Positions 1 to 6,383 of a stretch of DNA of 64,000 bases are shown here, in pieces (positions within the stretch are counted from its first letter, which is position 1; each line of letters begins with the position of its first letter). The stretch lies in NCBI GenBank assembly GCA_035276475.1, contig DATELQ010000055.1:1-64000 (forward strand), in the 5' to 3' direction. The notes below the pieces were generated by a model, which did not search any database, was not told the origin of the DNA, and worked only from the letters and a program-made list of their open reading frames with translations. This DNA is from DATDFB01 sp035276475. GTDB lineage: Bacteria; Acidobacteriota; Thermoanaerobaculia; Gp7-AA8. A program made the position numbers and the translations under genes.

Positions 1-672
1 CGGCGGCGAGAGCGACGATCTCGCGCACGGCGCGCTCGGCGAGCTCGCGCGTCTCCGGCATGGCCCGCCAGACGCTGACGGGAACGCGCGTGATCGCCCC
101 CATGCCGCTGCCCGGCACGATGAAGAGGAACTTCGACCACATGGAGCGGTGGATGTCGGGCGGGATCTCAGCCTTGACGCCGGCGCGCACGATCGCCTCG
201 CAGAGCCGCTCCAAGCGCGCGCTCGGGCGGTTGTCGAGCTCTCCGCACATGATGAACGGCTCTGCGCCGATGTGGCGGATGTGCCCCGGCCCGACGAGGA
301 AGGCGATGATGCCGCAAAGCCCGCCCGCAGCGTGCTCGCGGCCGGCGATGGCGGCGATCTGCTCCGGCGCCTCCATGCCGTTCTCCAGCGGCACGACGAC
401 GGTGTCGTCGCCGAGCATCGGGAGGATGTTCCGCGTCGCCTCGGGCACTTGCCACGCCTTGACGCACATCAACACCGCGTCAACCTTGCCCGCGGTCGAC
501 GGATCGTTCGTGACCGTCGGATGCTCGACGACGAAGTCGCCCTTGACGCTGTCGACGCGCAAGGTGTCGAACGGCGAGTCCTTGACGATGAACGTGACGT
601 CTTCGCCGGCCGCGGCGAGCTTGCCGCCGAAGTAGCCGCCGACGCCGCCCGCGCCGACCACCGCGATTCGCA
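1..672 (-). CDS. panE: 2-dehydropantoate 2-reductase (ketopantoate reductase), 3' end cut by window edge
   Basis: NADPH-dependent reduction of ketopantoate to pantoate in pantothenate/CoA synthesis. The first 224 residues are visible from an ATG at 672 and run off the window start. The N-terminus carries a Rossmann GAGGVGGYFGG loop (residues 8-18). Family catalytic and substrate positions are present: K72 in VKAWQV, N98 in ENGM and K181 in SMWSKF. The stretch after the second beta strand (about residues 28-45) looks some ten residues shorter than usual, so the cofactor-phosphate-binding loop may differ. The next gene upstream (749-1261) is on the same strand with a 76-bp gap. The enzyme family is clear; the exact substrate is inferred. 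Confidence 0.85.
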
Positions 673-748
673 TGCGCGGTGAATTATGGACGACGGCACG
701 GCCCGGGCGCGCCTCCAGCGCGCCCGGGCTCACAACCTCCCTTTGCGA

Positions 749-1261
749 CTACGGTTTCGGCGTGGTGGACGTGTCGTGCGCGGGTGCCGGCGCCGGCGTC
801 TTCTTCTTGCGGCGCGAGATGCCTTTCAGCCGTTTGACCTCCTCGACATGCGGCACGAGGACTGCCTTCGCCGGGTCCTTCGCGAGCTGGCTCCCGATCG
901 AATACGCCTGAGTGGCAATGAACGTGAGGTGTTCGCGGCGAACGAGGTTGGCTCCATCGATGCCGCTCAGGAATGCCCTGGCCTCGTCGGCGGCCGCCTG
1001 CCAGCGGAGCGACTCGTCCTGCAACTGCCGGACGTCGTCGAGCGGCTGGCCGACTGCCTGCGACACGATGTCGAGCACGCCGATGACGTTGATCGAGGCC
1101 TCGACGATCGGTGTCTCATGCCGCCGCAGACGCCGCTTCAACGTCGTGCGCTGTGCCTGCGTCAACGGCGTGACGTCTTCGATCTGCGAGCGCATGGCGC
1201 GCAACTGGGACATGACTTCCTCGGGGGTCAACTTGGTGCTTTCGGGAATTGGATTACTCAT
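749..1261 (-). CDS. hypothetical helical protein, 170 aa
   Basis: I do not recognise the family. The ATG start has a good ribosome-binding site (AAGGAGG, 8 nt upstream). The product is soluble, with no signal peptide or membrane segment. It is rich in Leu, Gln, Arg and Glu with long predicted helices (about residues 12-135). It ends in a basic RRKKK stretch followed by a Pro/Ala/Thr-rich tail, as in proteins that bind nucleic acid or other acidic partners, but no function can be assigned. Upstream is the gene-poor repeat region 1262-1819. Confidence 0.7.
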   Translation of the reverse strand: MSNPIPESTKLTPEEVMSQLRAMRSQIEDVTPLTQAQRTTLKRRLRRHETPIVEASINVIGVLDIVSQAVGQPLDDVRQLQDESLRWQAAADEARAFLSGIDGANLVRREHLTFIATQAYSIGSQLAKDPAKAVLVPHVEEVKRLKGISRRKKKTPAPAPAHDTSTTPKP

Positions 1262-1581
1262 GACGTAGCCCTCCTTTGCGGGCGGGTAAGGCCGGAGGGG
1301 ACGTCACGACTCGTCGACAAGTGCGAGGCGGCCACCGGCTGGAAGTCCCGGCCACGCGCCGGCACCTCCGGTTGATGTTTTCCCGTGGTGTGCGTACACA
1401 CCGCCGAGTGCCCGCGGCAGGAGGAGCAAGCTCAACTCCCGCACCGGTACGGATCTGATGTGCTATCCAGCACGTCCGCACCGCCGACAGCCGCCGAAGT
1501 CTTTCGACTTCGTGACAAAGGTACGAATGGACGCGCCGGGAGGTTCCGGCGAGCGCGAAAATGTAACCGTGTGGCCCATCG
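1262..1581. other. gene-poor spacer upstream of the tandem repeat
   Basis: No coding region with convincing codon use was found here. The only structure seen is a perfect hairpin at 1387-1402 (GGTGTG, loop CGTA, CACACC). The segment ends where the 42/43-bp tandem repeat begins. Confidence 0.5.
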
Positions 1582-1808
1582 TGGCCGCACGTGGGGCCAT
1601 GGCGTGTACCAATGCGGACCGGCATGGCCGCACGTGGGGCCACGGCGTGTACCAATGTGGACAGGCGTGGCCGCACGTGGGGCCACGGTGTGTACCAATG
1701 CGGCCGGCATGGCCGCACGTAAGGCCACGGCGTGTACCAATGCGGCCGGCATGGCCGCACGTGGGGCCACGGTGTGCACCAATGCGGACAGGCGTGGCCG
1801 CACGTGGA
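1582..1808. repeat. 42/43-bp tandem repeat, about 5.3 copies
   Basis: Five consecutive copies start at 1582, 1625, 1668, 1710 and 1752, with a partial sixth at 1795. Unit lengths are 43, 43, 42, 42 and 43 bp. Each unit opens TGGCCGCACGTGGGGCCA, an inverted repeat (TGGCC/GGCCA) around the palindrome CACGTG, and contains a GTACCAATG segment. Copies differ by a few substitutions and a 1-bp indel. Because unit length is not a multiple of three and varies, the array is unlikely to encode a repeat protein. Confidence 0.9.
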
Positions 1809-1819
1809 CGTCCGCGCGG

Positions 1820-2320
1820 CACCGCGCGTACATCAGCGACAACTGCGGGTTCTGTCCCGTGCCCGGTGCGAGCATCAGCGTGCAGCCGATCGACGCCGAC
1901 GGAAACCCGCTACCCGAGGTTGCGGTCACGACGCACGGGTGGATGCCGCGCGCGACGACCGACGGAAGGGAACTGGTGCTCGTCTGGACCGAATTCGCCC
2001 GCGCCGGCATCCACGCCCGCCGCATGACTCCCGACGGCGCATTCCTCGGCGACGAGATCGCGATCGACGCCGGCCCCGCGTACAGCGCGAGCGTCGTCTG
2101 GGACGGCACGTTCTACGACGTCGCCTTCCGCCGCGACACCGTGCACGACCTCGCGCGGTTGAATCGCGATCTCGCCACGGTCGCGCTCCTGGAACAGCCG
2201 GGCGGCGTGACGTCGGAGCTTGTCGTCGCCGGCGATCGTCTCCTCCGCGCCTCCGTCGCGGGCGGACTCGTCATCGAAGACCTCTCGCTCCGTCCGCGCG
2301 GCCGCGCGGCCAGGCACTAA
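1820..2320 (+). pseudogene. 3' remnant of a large secreted beta-propeller-like protein
   Basis: One plus-strand frame reads as a credible protein to a TAA at 2318, but no start or upstream domain exists; it runs back into the tandem repeat. The peptide has phrases such as DADGNPLPE, VLVWTEFA, MTPDGAFLGDEI and SVVWDGTFYDVAF. These resemble the repeated blades (about 50 aa, 'value wanted / value observed') of long secreted proteins common in Acidobacteriota. A cysteine pair lies near the 5' end (CGFC). It overlaps the convergent DinB gene by 4 bp. Most likely a degraded gene end, perhaps cut by the event that produced the repeat. Confidence 0.55.
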
Positions 2321-2847
2321 GGCGTCCGCCCGACCCACCCGCCCAGGCCCTTGTGCGTGCGCATCCAGACCTCGTCGAGCGCCCCTTCGCGGAGCATCTT
2401 CGTGATCCAGAGGACCTGCCCGGCGTGGTTGGCGAGGTGCGTGGCCACGCCGATCAGATCCTGCACGACGACCTGGTACATCTTCGGCTCGGGCGAGGGG
2501 TCGCCGAGGCGCTCGGGGGTGAGACCGTCGAACGTCTGTTCCGCCTTCGCCACCATGTCGTCGAAGATCTGCAGCAACTCGGTCTTCGGGATGTGGCGGC
2601 GTTCGGCGAACTCCGCCTCGCGGTCGCGCTCGTACGGGATCCCGCCGATCTGGCGATTCAGGTAATGATTCAGCGAGCCGCAGACGTGCAGGACGATGTT
2701 GCCGACCGAGTTTTCCCCCTCGTTCGGACGCCACCAGATCTGCTCGTCGTCGAGGGCCTCGACGCACTGGCGGATCTGGGCGGGAAAAACGCGGGCGATG
2801 CGGGCGCGGAGCGAGTCGAGGACAGCGGGGGCGATCTCGTCAGCCAT
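2317..2847 (-). CDS. DinB-family (DUF1572-like) protein
   Basis: 176-residue four-helix-bundle protein of the DinB/YfiT superfamily, whose members often bind a metal through three histidines. Candidate ligands are the His in IVLHVCGSLNHYL and HLANHAGQ. The preferred start is the ATG at 2847 (MADEIAP), which lies 9 nt after a TATTCT box. An in-frame start at 2880 would add 11 unlikely residues reaching toward the divergent pckA promoter. The substrate is unknown; relatives include thiol-dependent metal enzymes and stress-induced proteins. A second DinB gene lies at 32379-32870. Confidence 0.75.
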   Translation of the reverse strand: MADEIAPAVLDSLRARIARVFPAQIRQCVEALDDEQIWWRPNEGENSVGNIVLHVCGSLNHYLNRQIGGIPYERDREAEFAERRHIPKTELLQIFDDMVAKAEQTFDGLTPERLGDPSPEPKMYQVVVQDLIGVATHLANHAGQVLWITKMLREGALDEVWMRTHKGLGGWVGRTP

Positions 2848-2855
2848 GATTTGTG

Positions 2856-2862
2856 TAGAATA
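2856..2862. promoter_or_regulatory. shared symmetric -10 box of the DinB / pckA divergent pair
   Basis: The heptamer TAGAATA reads TAGAAT on the plus strand (toward pckA, start 2911) and TATTCT on the minus strand (toward the DinB ATG, 9 nt away). No clear -35 was seen on either side. Inferred from sequence only. Confidence 0.4.
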
Positions 2863-2910
2863 CCGGCTCTTCATTTGCAACGCCCCCGAAATTCCGTCGA
2901 GGACGCTTTC

Positions 2911-4482
2911 ATGACAGAACTACTTTCCAGAGAAGAAGTTGCGACGAAGTCGCTCCCTGTCGAACCGAAAACCGCCATCTGGAACCCGCCGCCGGAGGAG
3001 ATCCGCCGCTACGCCGAGGCCATGCCGAACGCGCGGATCACCGAGTGGGGGAACGTCAACGTCGCCACGCGCGTCGTGTCGCGCTCGAAGCTGTCGACGT
3101 TCATCGCCACCGATCGGCCGGAAGAGCACTCCGACCAGACCATCACCCGCGCCGAGTACGAGCGCATCGCCAAAATCCAGGACGACTACATCCGCAACAC
3201 GGAGATGCTCGTCGTCGAAGGCTTCATCGGCAACGATCCGGAGTTCCGCGTGCCGGCGCGCCTGATGATGGAGAAGGCGAACGCGAACGTCGCGGCCATG
3301 CAGCAGATCCTTTACTACCCGGCCACGGCGGCGGAGCTCGAGCACTTCGAGCCGACGCTGACCGTGATCTACACGCCGAACCTGCCGATGCCCGACTATC
3401 CGGACGAGCGGTTGATCGCCGTCGACCTCGAGAACTACATCACCCGCGTCTTCAACTCCGACTACTTCGGCGAGTCGAAGAAGGGCGGGCTGCGGATGTG
3501 GAACAAGCTCGTCTACGAGCGCGGCGGCCTGGCGCTGCACGCGGGCTGCAAGGTCATTCCGGTCGCCGACGGCACGCGCGTAGGACTCATCGTCGGTCTC
3601 TCCGGGACGGGCAAGACGACGACGACGTTCACGAAGCAGAACAACTCCCAGCCGGTGCAGGACGACTTCTGCGCGCTCATGCCCGGCGGCAAGGTTTACG
3701 CGACGGAGAACGGCTGCTTCGCCAAGACCTTCGGCCTCAATCCGACCGACGAGCCGACGATCTACCATGCCTGCGCGTCGCCGCACGCCTACCTCGAGAA
3801 CGTCTCGCAGGCGGACGGCGGCAAGGTCGATTACTTCGACACGTCGTACACGCCGAACGGCCGCGCCGTCATCCGCATGCAGGACATCGCCGGCGCCGCC
3901 GACGCGCGCGACGTCAAGAAGGTCGACTTCCTCCTCATCCTCAACCGCAACGAGAACATCATCCCCGCCGTCGCCAAGCTCGAAGGGCCGCTCGCCGCGG
4001 CGTACTTCATGCTCGGCGAGACGAAGGGAACGAGCGCGGGCGGCGCGGCGGAAGCCGGCAAGTCGCTGCGCGTGCCCGGCACGAATCCGTTCTTCCCGCT
4101 GCTGCACGCGTATCAGGGCAACCGGATGAACGAGCTGATGAAGTCGAGCCCGATGGAGGTGTACCTGATGAACACCGGGCGCATCGGCGGCGACGATAAA
4201 GACGATCGCTCGAAGAAGGTCCGCATCCAGCACTCCTCGGCGATCGTGAAGGCCATCGCCGAGGGGACGATCGAGTGGGAGCGCGACCCGGACTTCGGCT
4301 ACCTCGTGGCCACGCACGTGCCGGAGCTCGACGACGCCGACTACCTGCAGCCGAAGCGGATGTACGAGCGGCAGGGGAGGCTCGACGAGTACAACGCCCT
4401 GGTGGCGAAGTACATGAGCGACCGGCGCGAGTACCTGCGAAAGTGGAAAGGCCTTTCGGAAGAGATCGTTAACGCGATTTAA
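2911..4482 (+). CDS. pckA: phosphoenolpyruvate carboxykinase (ATP type)
   Basis: 523 residues. Interconverts oxaloacetate + ATP and PEP + CO2 + ADP, the first step of gluconeogenesis. The P-loop GLSGTGKT is at residues 229-236 (K235), followed by the acidic QDDFCALM segment and the GCFAKT motif of the ATP-dependent class. It is a divergent member: the usual S-L-T-E-N-T-R region reads SYTPNGRAVI and the substrate segment LALHAGCKV differs from the enterobacterial form. Start is the ATG at 2911 with GAGG 8 nt upstream; the open frame continues upstream through non-coding DNA and the pseudogene, which I reject. Transcribed divergently from the DinB gene. Confidence 0.88.
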   Translation: MTELLSREEVATKSLPVEPKTAIWNPPPEEIRRYAEAMPNARITEWGNVNVATRVVSRSKLSTFIATDRPEEHSDQTITRAEYERIAKIQDDYIRNTEMLVVEGFIGNDPEFRVPARLMMEKANANVAAMQQILYYPATAAELEHFEPTLTVIYTPNLPMPDYPDERLIAVDLENYITRVFNSDYFGESKKGGLRMWNKLVYERGGLALHAGCKVIPVADGTRVGLIVGLSGTGKTTTTFTKQNNSQPVQDDFCALMPGGKVYATENGCFAKTFGLNPTDEPTIYHACASPHAYLENVSQADGGKVDYFDTSYTPNGRAVIRMQDIAGAADARDVKKVDFLLILNRNENIIPAVAKLEGPLAAAYFMLGETKGTSAGGAAEAGKSLRVPGTNPFFPLLHAYQGNRMNELMKSSPMEVYLMNTGRIGGDDKDDRSKKVRIQHSSAIVKAIAEGTIEWERDPDFGYLVATHVPELDDADYLQPKRMYERQGRLDEYNALVAKYMSDRREYLRKWKGLSEEIVNAI

Positions 4483-4496
4483 GCCGCGCGGCGACT

Positions 4497-4536
4497 CCCC
4501 CTGTTTGTGTTAGCCTATCGGCACCAACACAGGGGG
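4497..4536 (+). promoter_or_regulatory. stem-loop embedding the Shine-Dalgarno of the next gene
   Basis: CCCCCTGT (4497-4504) is perfectly complementary to ACAGGGGG (4529-4536), with a 24-nt loop. The 3' arm contains the AGGGGG ribosome-binding site of the secreted-protein gene starting at 4543. In a pckA read-through transcript the site would be sequestered; a start inside the loop would free it. It has no U-tract, so a classical terminator is less likely. Confidence 0.45.
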
Positions 4537-4542
4537 AAAACC

Positions 4543-5082
4543 ATGCGACTCGGCGCTCTCGTTCCGGTCTGCCTACTTGCGGCATCACTGCACGCCGCGG
4601 TGACGACAACGCCGCCGGTCCCTGTACCGAAAGTCGTTCATCCCCCGCAACGCATCACGACGCTGCGCCACCATCCGCTGCGCCCCGGCAACCTCGTGAC
4701 GGACCTCGACGCGCGCGTGCTCGCCGCGCTCTTCGCGTCGATCCCCGCCAGCGACTTCGACTTCGCCGTCCGCACCGGCGAGGTGGGGCTCTGCGAGGGA
4801 AGCACCTGCAGCGTGCCGGTGATGATCAAGCTCCCCGAGACCGCGCCGCCGATGAAGATCGCCATCGCCGTGTCGAACGCGAAGGGGGAGATCTCCGAGG
4901 TGCGCCACGCGGAGTGCGTGACGCAGCAGTGCACGATCCGGCTGGTGCTCGAGCGCGGGCGGAACACGATCGCGGTGGGCGCGGGCGACACGATCTCGCA
5001 GACGGCCGGGATCACGCTGACGACGGTGGAGGCGAGCCCGAATATCTCGCTCAGCCAGAAGGCGAAGACGGAGTGGTTCTGA
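4543..5082 (+). CDS. secreted hypothetical protein, 179 aa
   Basis: N-terminal signal peptide (MRLGALVPVCLLAASLHA), then a Pro-rich linker and a mostly beta domain. Two close cysteine pairs (LCEGSTC and ECVTQQC) could form disulfides in the periplasm. No family recognised. The start at 4543 has an AGGGGG site within the hairpin at 4497-4536. The 3' end overlaps the convergent small membrane gene (5051-5293) by 32 bp. Confidence 0.7.
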   Translation: MRLGALVPVCLLAASLHAAVTTTPPVPVPKVVHPPQRITTLRHHPLRPGNLVTDLDARVLAALFASIPASDFDFAVRTGEVGLCEGSTCSVPVMIKLPETAPPMKIAIAVSNAKGEISEVRHAECVTQQCTIRLVLERGRNTIAVGAGDTISQTAGITLTTVEASPNISLSQKAKTEWF

Positions 5083-5293
5083 GGATCGCGATCGTCAACG
5101 CGATCAACACAACGTCCAGCGCGAAGACCCACCAGCGCGGATCCACCCACGTCGCCGATACGGCGAAGATGTAGCCGAGCGCCGTCGTCAGGAACCCGAC
5201 GCCGCGAATCCATTGCCGCTCCGCGCGCTGCAGCACCGCGCCGGCGAGAATGAGCCCGGAAATCACCACCAGCAGGATGGCCGTGTCGCTCAC
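5051..5293 (-). CDS. small membrane protein, 80 aa
   Basis: Begins with GTG at 5293 in a GTGA overlap with the stop of the GNAT gene upstream, implying translational coupling. Three hydrophobic segments (about residues 3-20, 27-44 and 52-70) make it an integral membrane peptide with a Ser/Pro-rich tail. Function unknown. Last gene of a three-gene overlapping unit; converges with and overlaps the secreted-protein gene by 32 bp. Confidence 0.6.
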   Translation of the reverse strand: MSDTAILLVVISGLILAGAVLQRAERQWIRGVGFLTTALGYIFAVSATWVDPRWWVFALDVVLIALTIAILRTTPSSPSG

Positions 5294-5784
5294 GGCCGCA
5301 CCGCGATCCACATCACGATCACCGTCGACTGGAATCCCGTCGTCGCCACGTAGGGCCGGCGATCGACCTCCTGGTATCCAATCCGTTTCCAGAAACGCTC
5401 CGCCGCTTCGTTCTGCGTCAACACGCCGATCCAGAGCTTCGTCGCGCCCTGCGCGGCCAGCCACTCCAAGAGCTCCTTGTGGATTCGCGGACCGAGGCCG
5501 CGGCTGCGCTCCGCCGGATCGAGGAGCAGCAAGCCGAGCCACCACTCGCCCGGCGGCTTCCGCGGCTCGGGGAGGAGCTGCGCGAACGCGACGAGGCGAT
5601 CGCCGTCGAACACGCCGAAGCAGGCGGTGTCCTCCGCGGACGCGCCGGGAATCGTGAACACCAGTTCCTTCGCCGCCAGGTCGGGCGCGGGCGGCTGCCC
5701 CTCGGTCAGCACGAAGAAATCGGCGCAGCGCTCGAAGAGGCGCTGGACTTGCGGCTCGTCGGCGAGCGTCAGCCGTGCGATCAC
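5290..5784 (-). CDS. GNAT-family N-acetyltransferase (copy 2)
   Basis: 164 residues from a GTG at 5784 (GTGA overlap with copy 1). Acetyl-CoA-dependent acyltransferase fold: motif A region LLLLDPAERSRGLGPRIHKEL carries the R-x-x-G-L-G pyrophosphate loop, and motif B is NEAAERFWKRIGY. It is clearly paralogous to the next gene (shared WWLGLLLLDP and AERFW segments), so the pair arose by tandem duplication. Substrate unknown; copy 2 has an extra C-terminal segment (YVATTGFQST) before the final strand. Confidence 0.8.
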   Translation of the reverse strand: MIARLTLADEPQVQRLFERCADFFVLTEGQPPAPDLAAKELVFTIPGASAEDTACFGVFDGDRLVAFAQLLPEPRKPPGEWWLGLLLLDPAERSRGLGPRIHKELLEWLAAQGATKLWIGVLTQNEAAERFWKRIGYQEVDRRPYVATTGFQSTVIVMWIAVRP

Positions 5785-6251
5785 GGCTGCACCTCGATCC
5801 ACATCAGGATCACCGTCCCCGTCCCGTACGGCTGCCGCGAGTGCTCGACGTAGCCGGTCCGCCGCCAGAACCGCTCCGCCGCCACGTTTTGCGTCTGCAC
5901 GGCGATCCAGAGCTTCGTCCCCCCCTGCGCGGCGATCCAATCGAGGAGCTCGCGGTGGATCTGCGGGCCGAGGCCGCGGCTGCGCGCCGCCGGATCGAGC
6001 AGCAGCAGGCCGAGCCACCACTCCGACTCCTTCGGGTAATCGCGCGCCATGCTGAGGAAAGCGATGAGGCGGTCGCCGTCGAAGGCGCCGAAGTTGAACG
6101 TGTCGTCGAGCGTCTTCCCCGGCGCGATCGACGTCAGCTCCTCCTCCGCGGGCGGCATCGGCAATTCGATCAGCGCCCAAAATTCGGAGCAGCGCTCGAA
6201 GAGGCGCTGGACGTGCGGCGCATCGGCGAGCGTCAGCGGCGTGAGAATCAT
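5781..6251 (-). CDS. GNAT-family N-acetyltransferase (copy 1)
   Basis: 156 residues, first gene of the coupled GNAT/GNAT/membrane-peptide unit. Starts MILTPLTLADAPHVQRLFER. Acetyl-CoA loop R-S-R-G-L-G-P is in LLLLDPAARSRGLGPQIH, followed by NVAAERFWRRTGY. Substrate unknown. Its 5' end (GGCGTGAGAATCATG) is repeated almost exactly at 6372-6388, beside the lptFG stop, with the palindromic element 6258-6366 between the two. Confidence 0.8.
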   Translation of the reverse strand: MILTPLTLADAPHVQRLFERCSEFWALIELPMPPAEEELTSIAPGKTLDDTFNFGAFDGDRLIAFLSMARDYPKESEWWLGLLLLDPAARSRGLGPQIHRELLDWIAAQGGTKLWIAVQTQNVAAERFWRRTGYVEHSRQPYGTGTVILMWIEVQP

Positions 6252-6257
6252 GAAAAT

Positions 6258-6366
6258 CAGTTTATCCCGCGCGCAGACGCGGGATCAGCGCGTGCACCGC
6301 GGCAGGTCGTGGGCTACAGCATCGCGGTGGATCGGCTGATCCCTCGTCTTCGCGAGGGATAAACTG
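6258..6366. repeat. REP/BIME-like 109-bp palindromic doublet
   Basis: The ends are perfect 11-bp inverted repeats, CAGTTTATCCC (6258-6268) and GGGATAAACTG (6356-6366). Each half also folds alone: ATCCCGCG/CGCGGGAT (6264-6285, 6-nt loop) and ATCCCTCG/CGAGGGAT (6339-6360, 6-nt loop). Two hairpins in inverted order is the layout of a REP doublet. It is bracketed by a 17-bp direct repeat with one mismatch (6236-6252 and 6372-6388), as after insertion or recombination. It lies between lptFG and the first GNAT gene, both on the minus strand. Confidence 0.75.
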
Positions 6367-6383
6367 GGACCGCGGCGTGAGGA

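Noticed and set aside
1582..1808. CRISPR array
   Set aside because: Units are directly adjacent with no unique spacers, and no cas genes are present.
1732..2910. Upstream open frame making pckA a 916-aa protein
   Set aside because: The extension crosses the tandem repeat, the pseudogene and the opposite-strand DinB gene, and has no family sequence. ATG 2911 has a Shine-Dalgarno and gives the normal PEPCK length.
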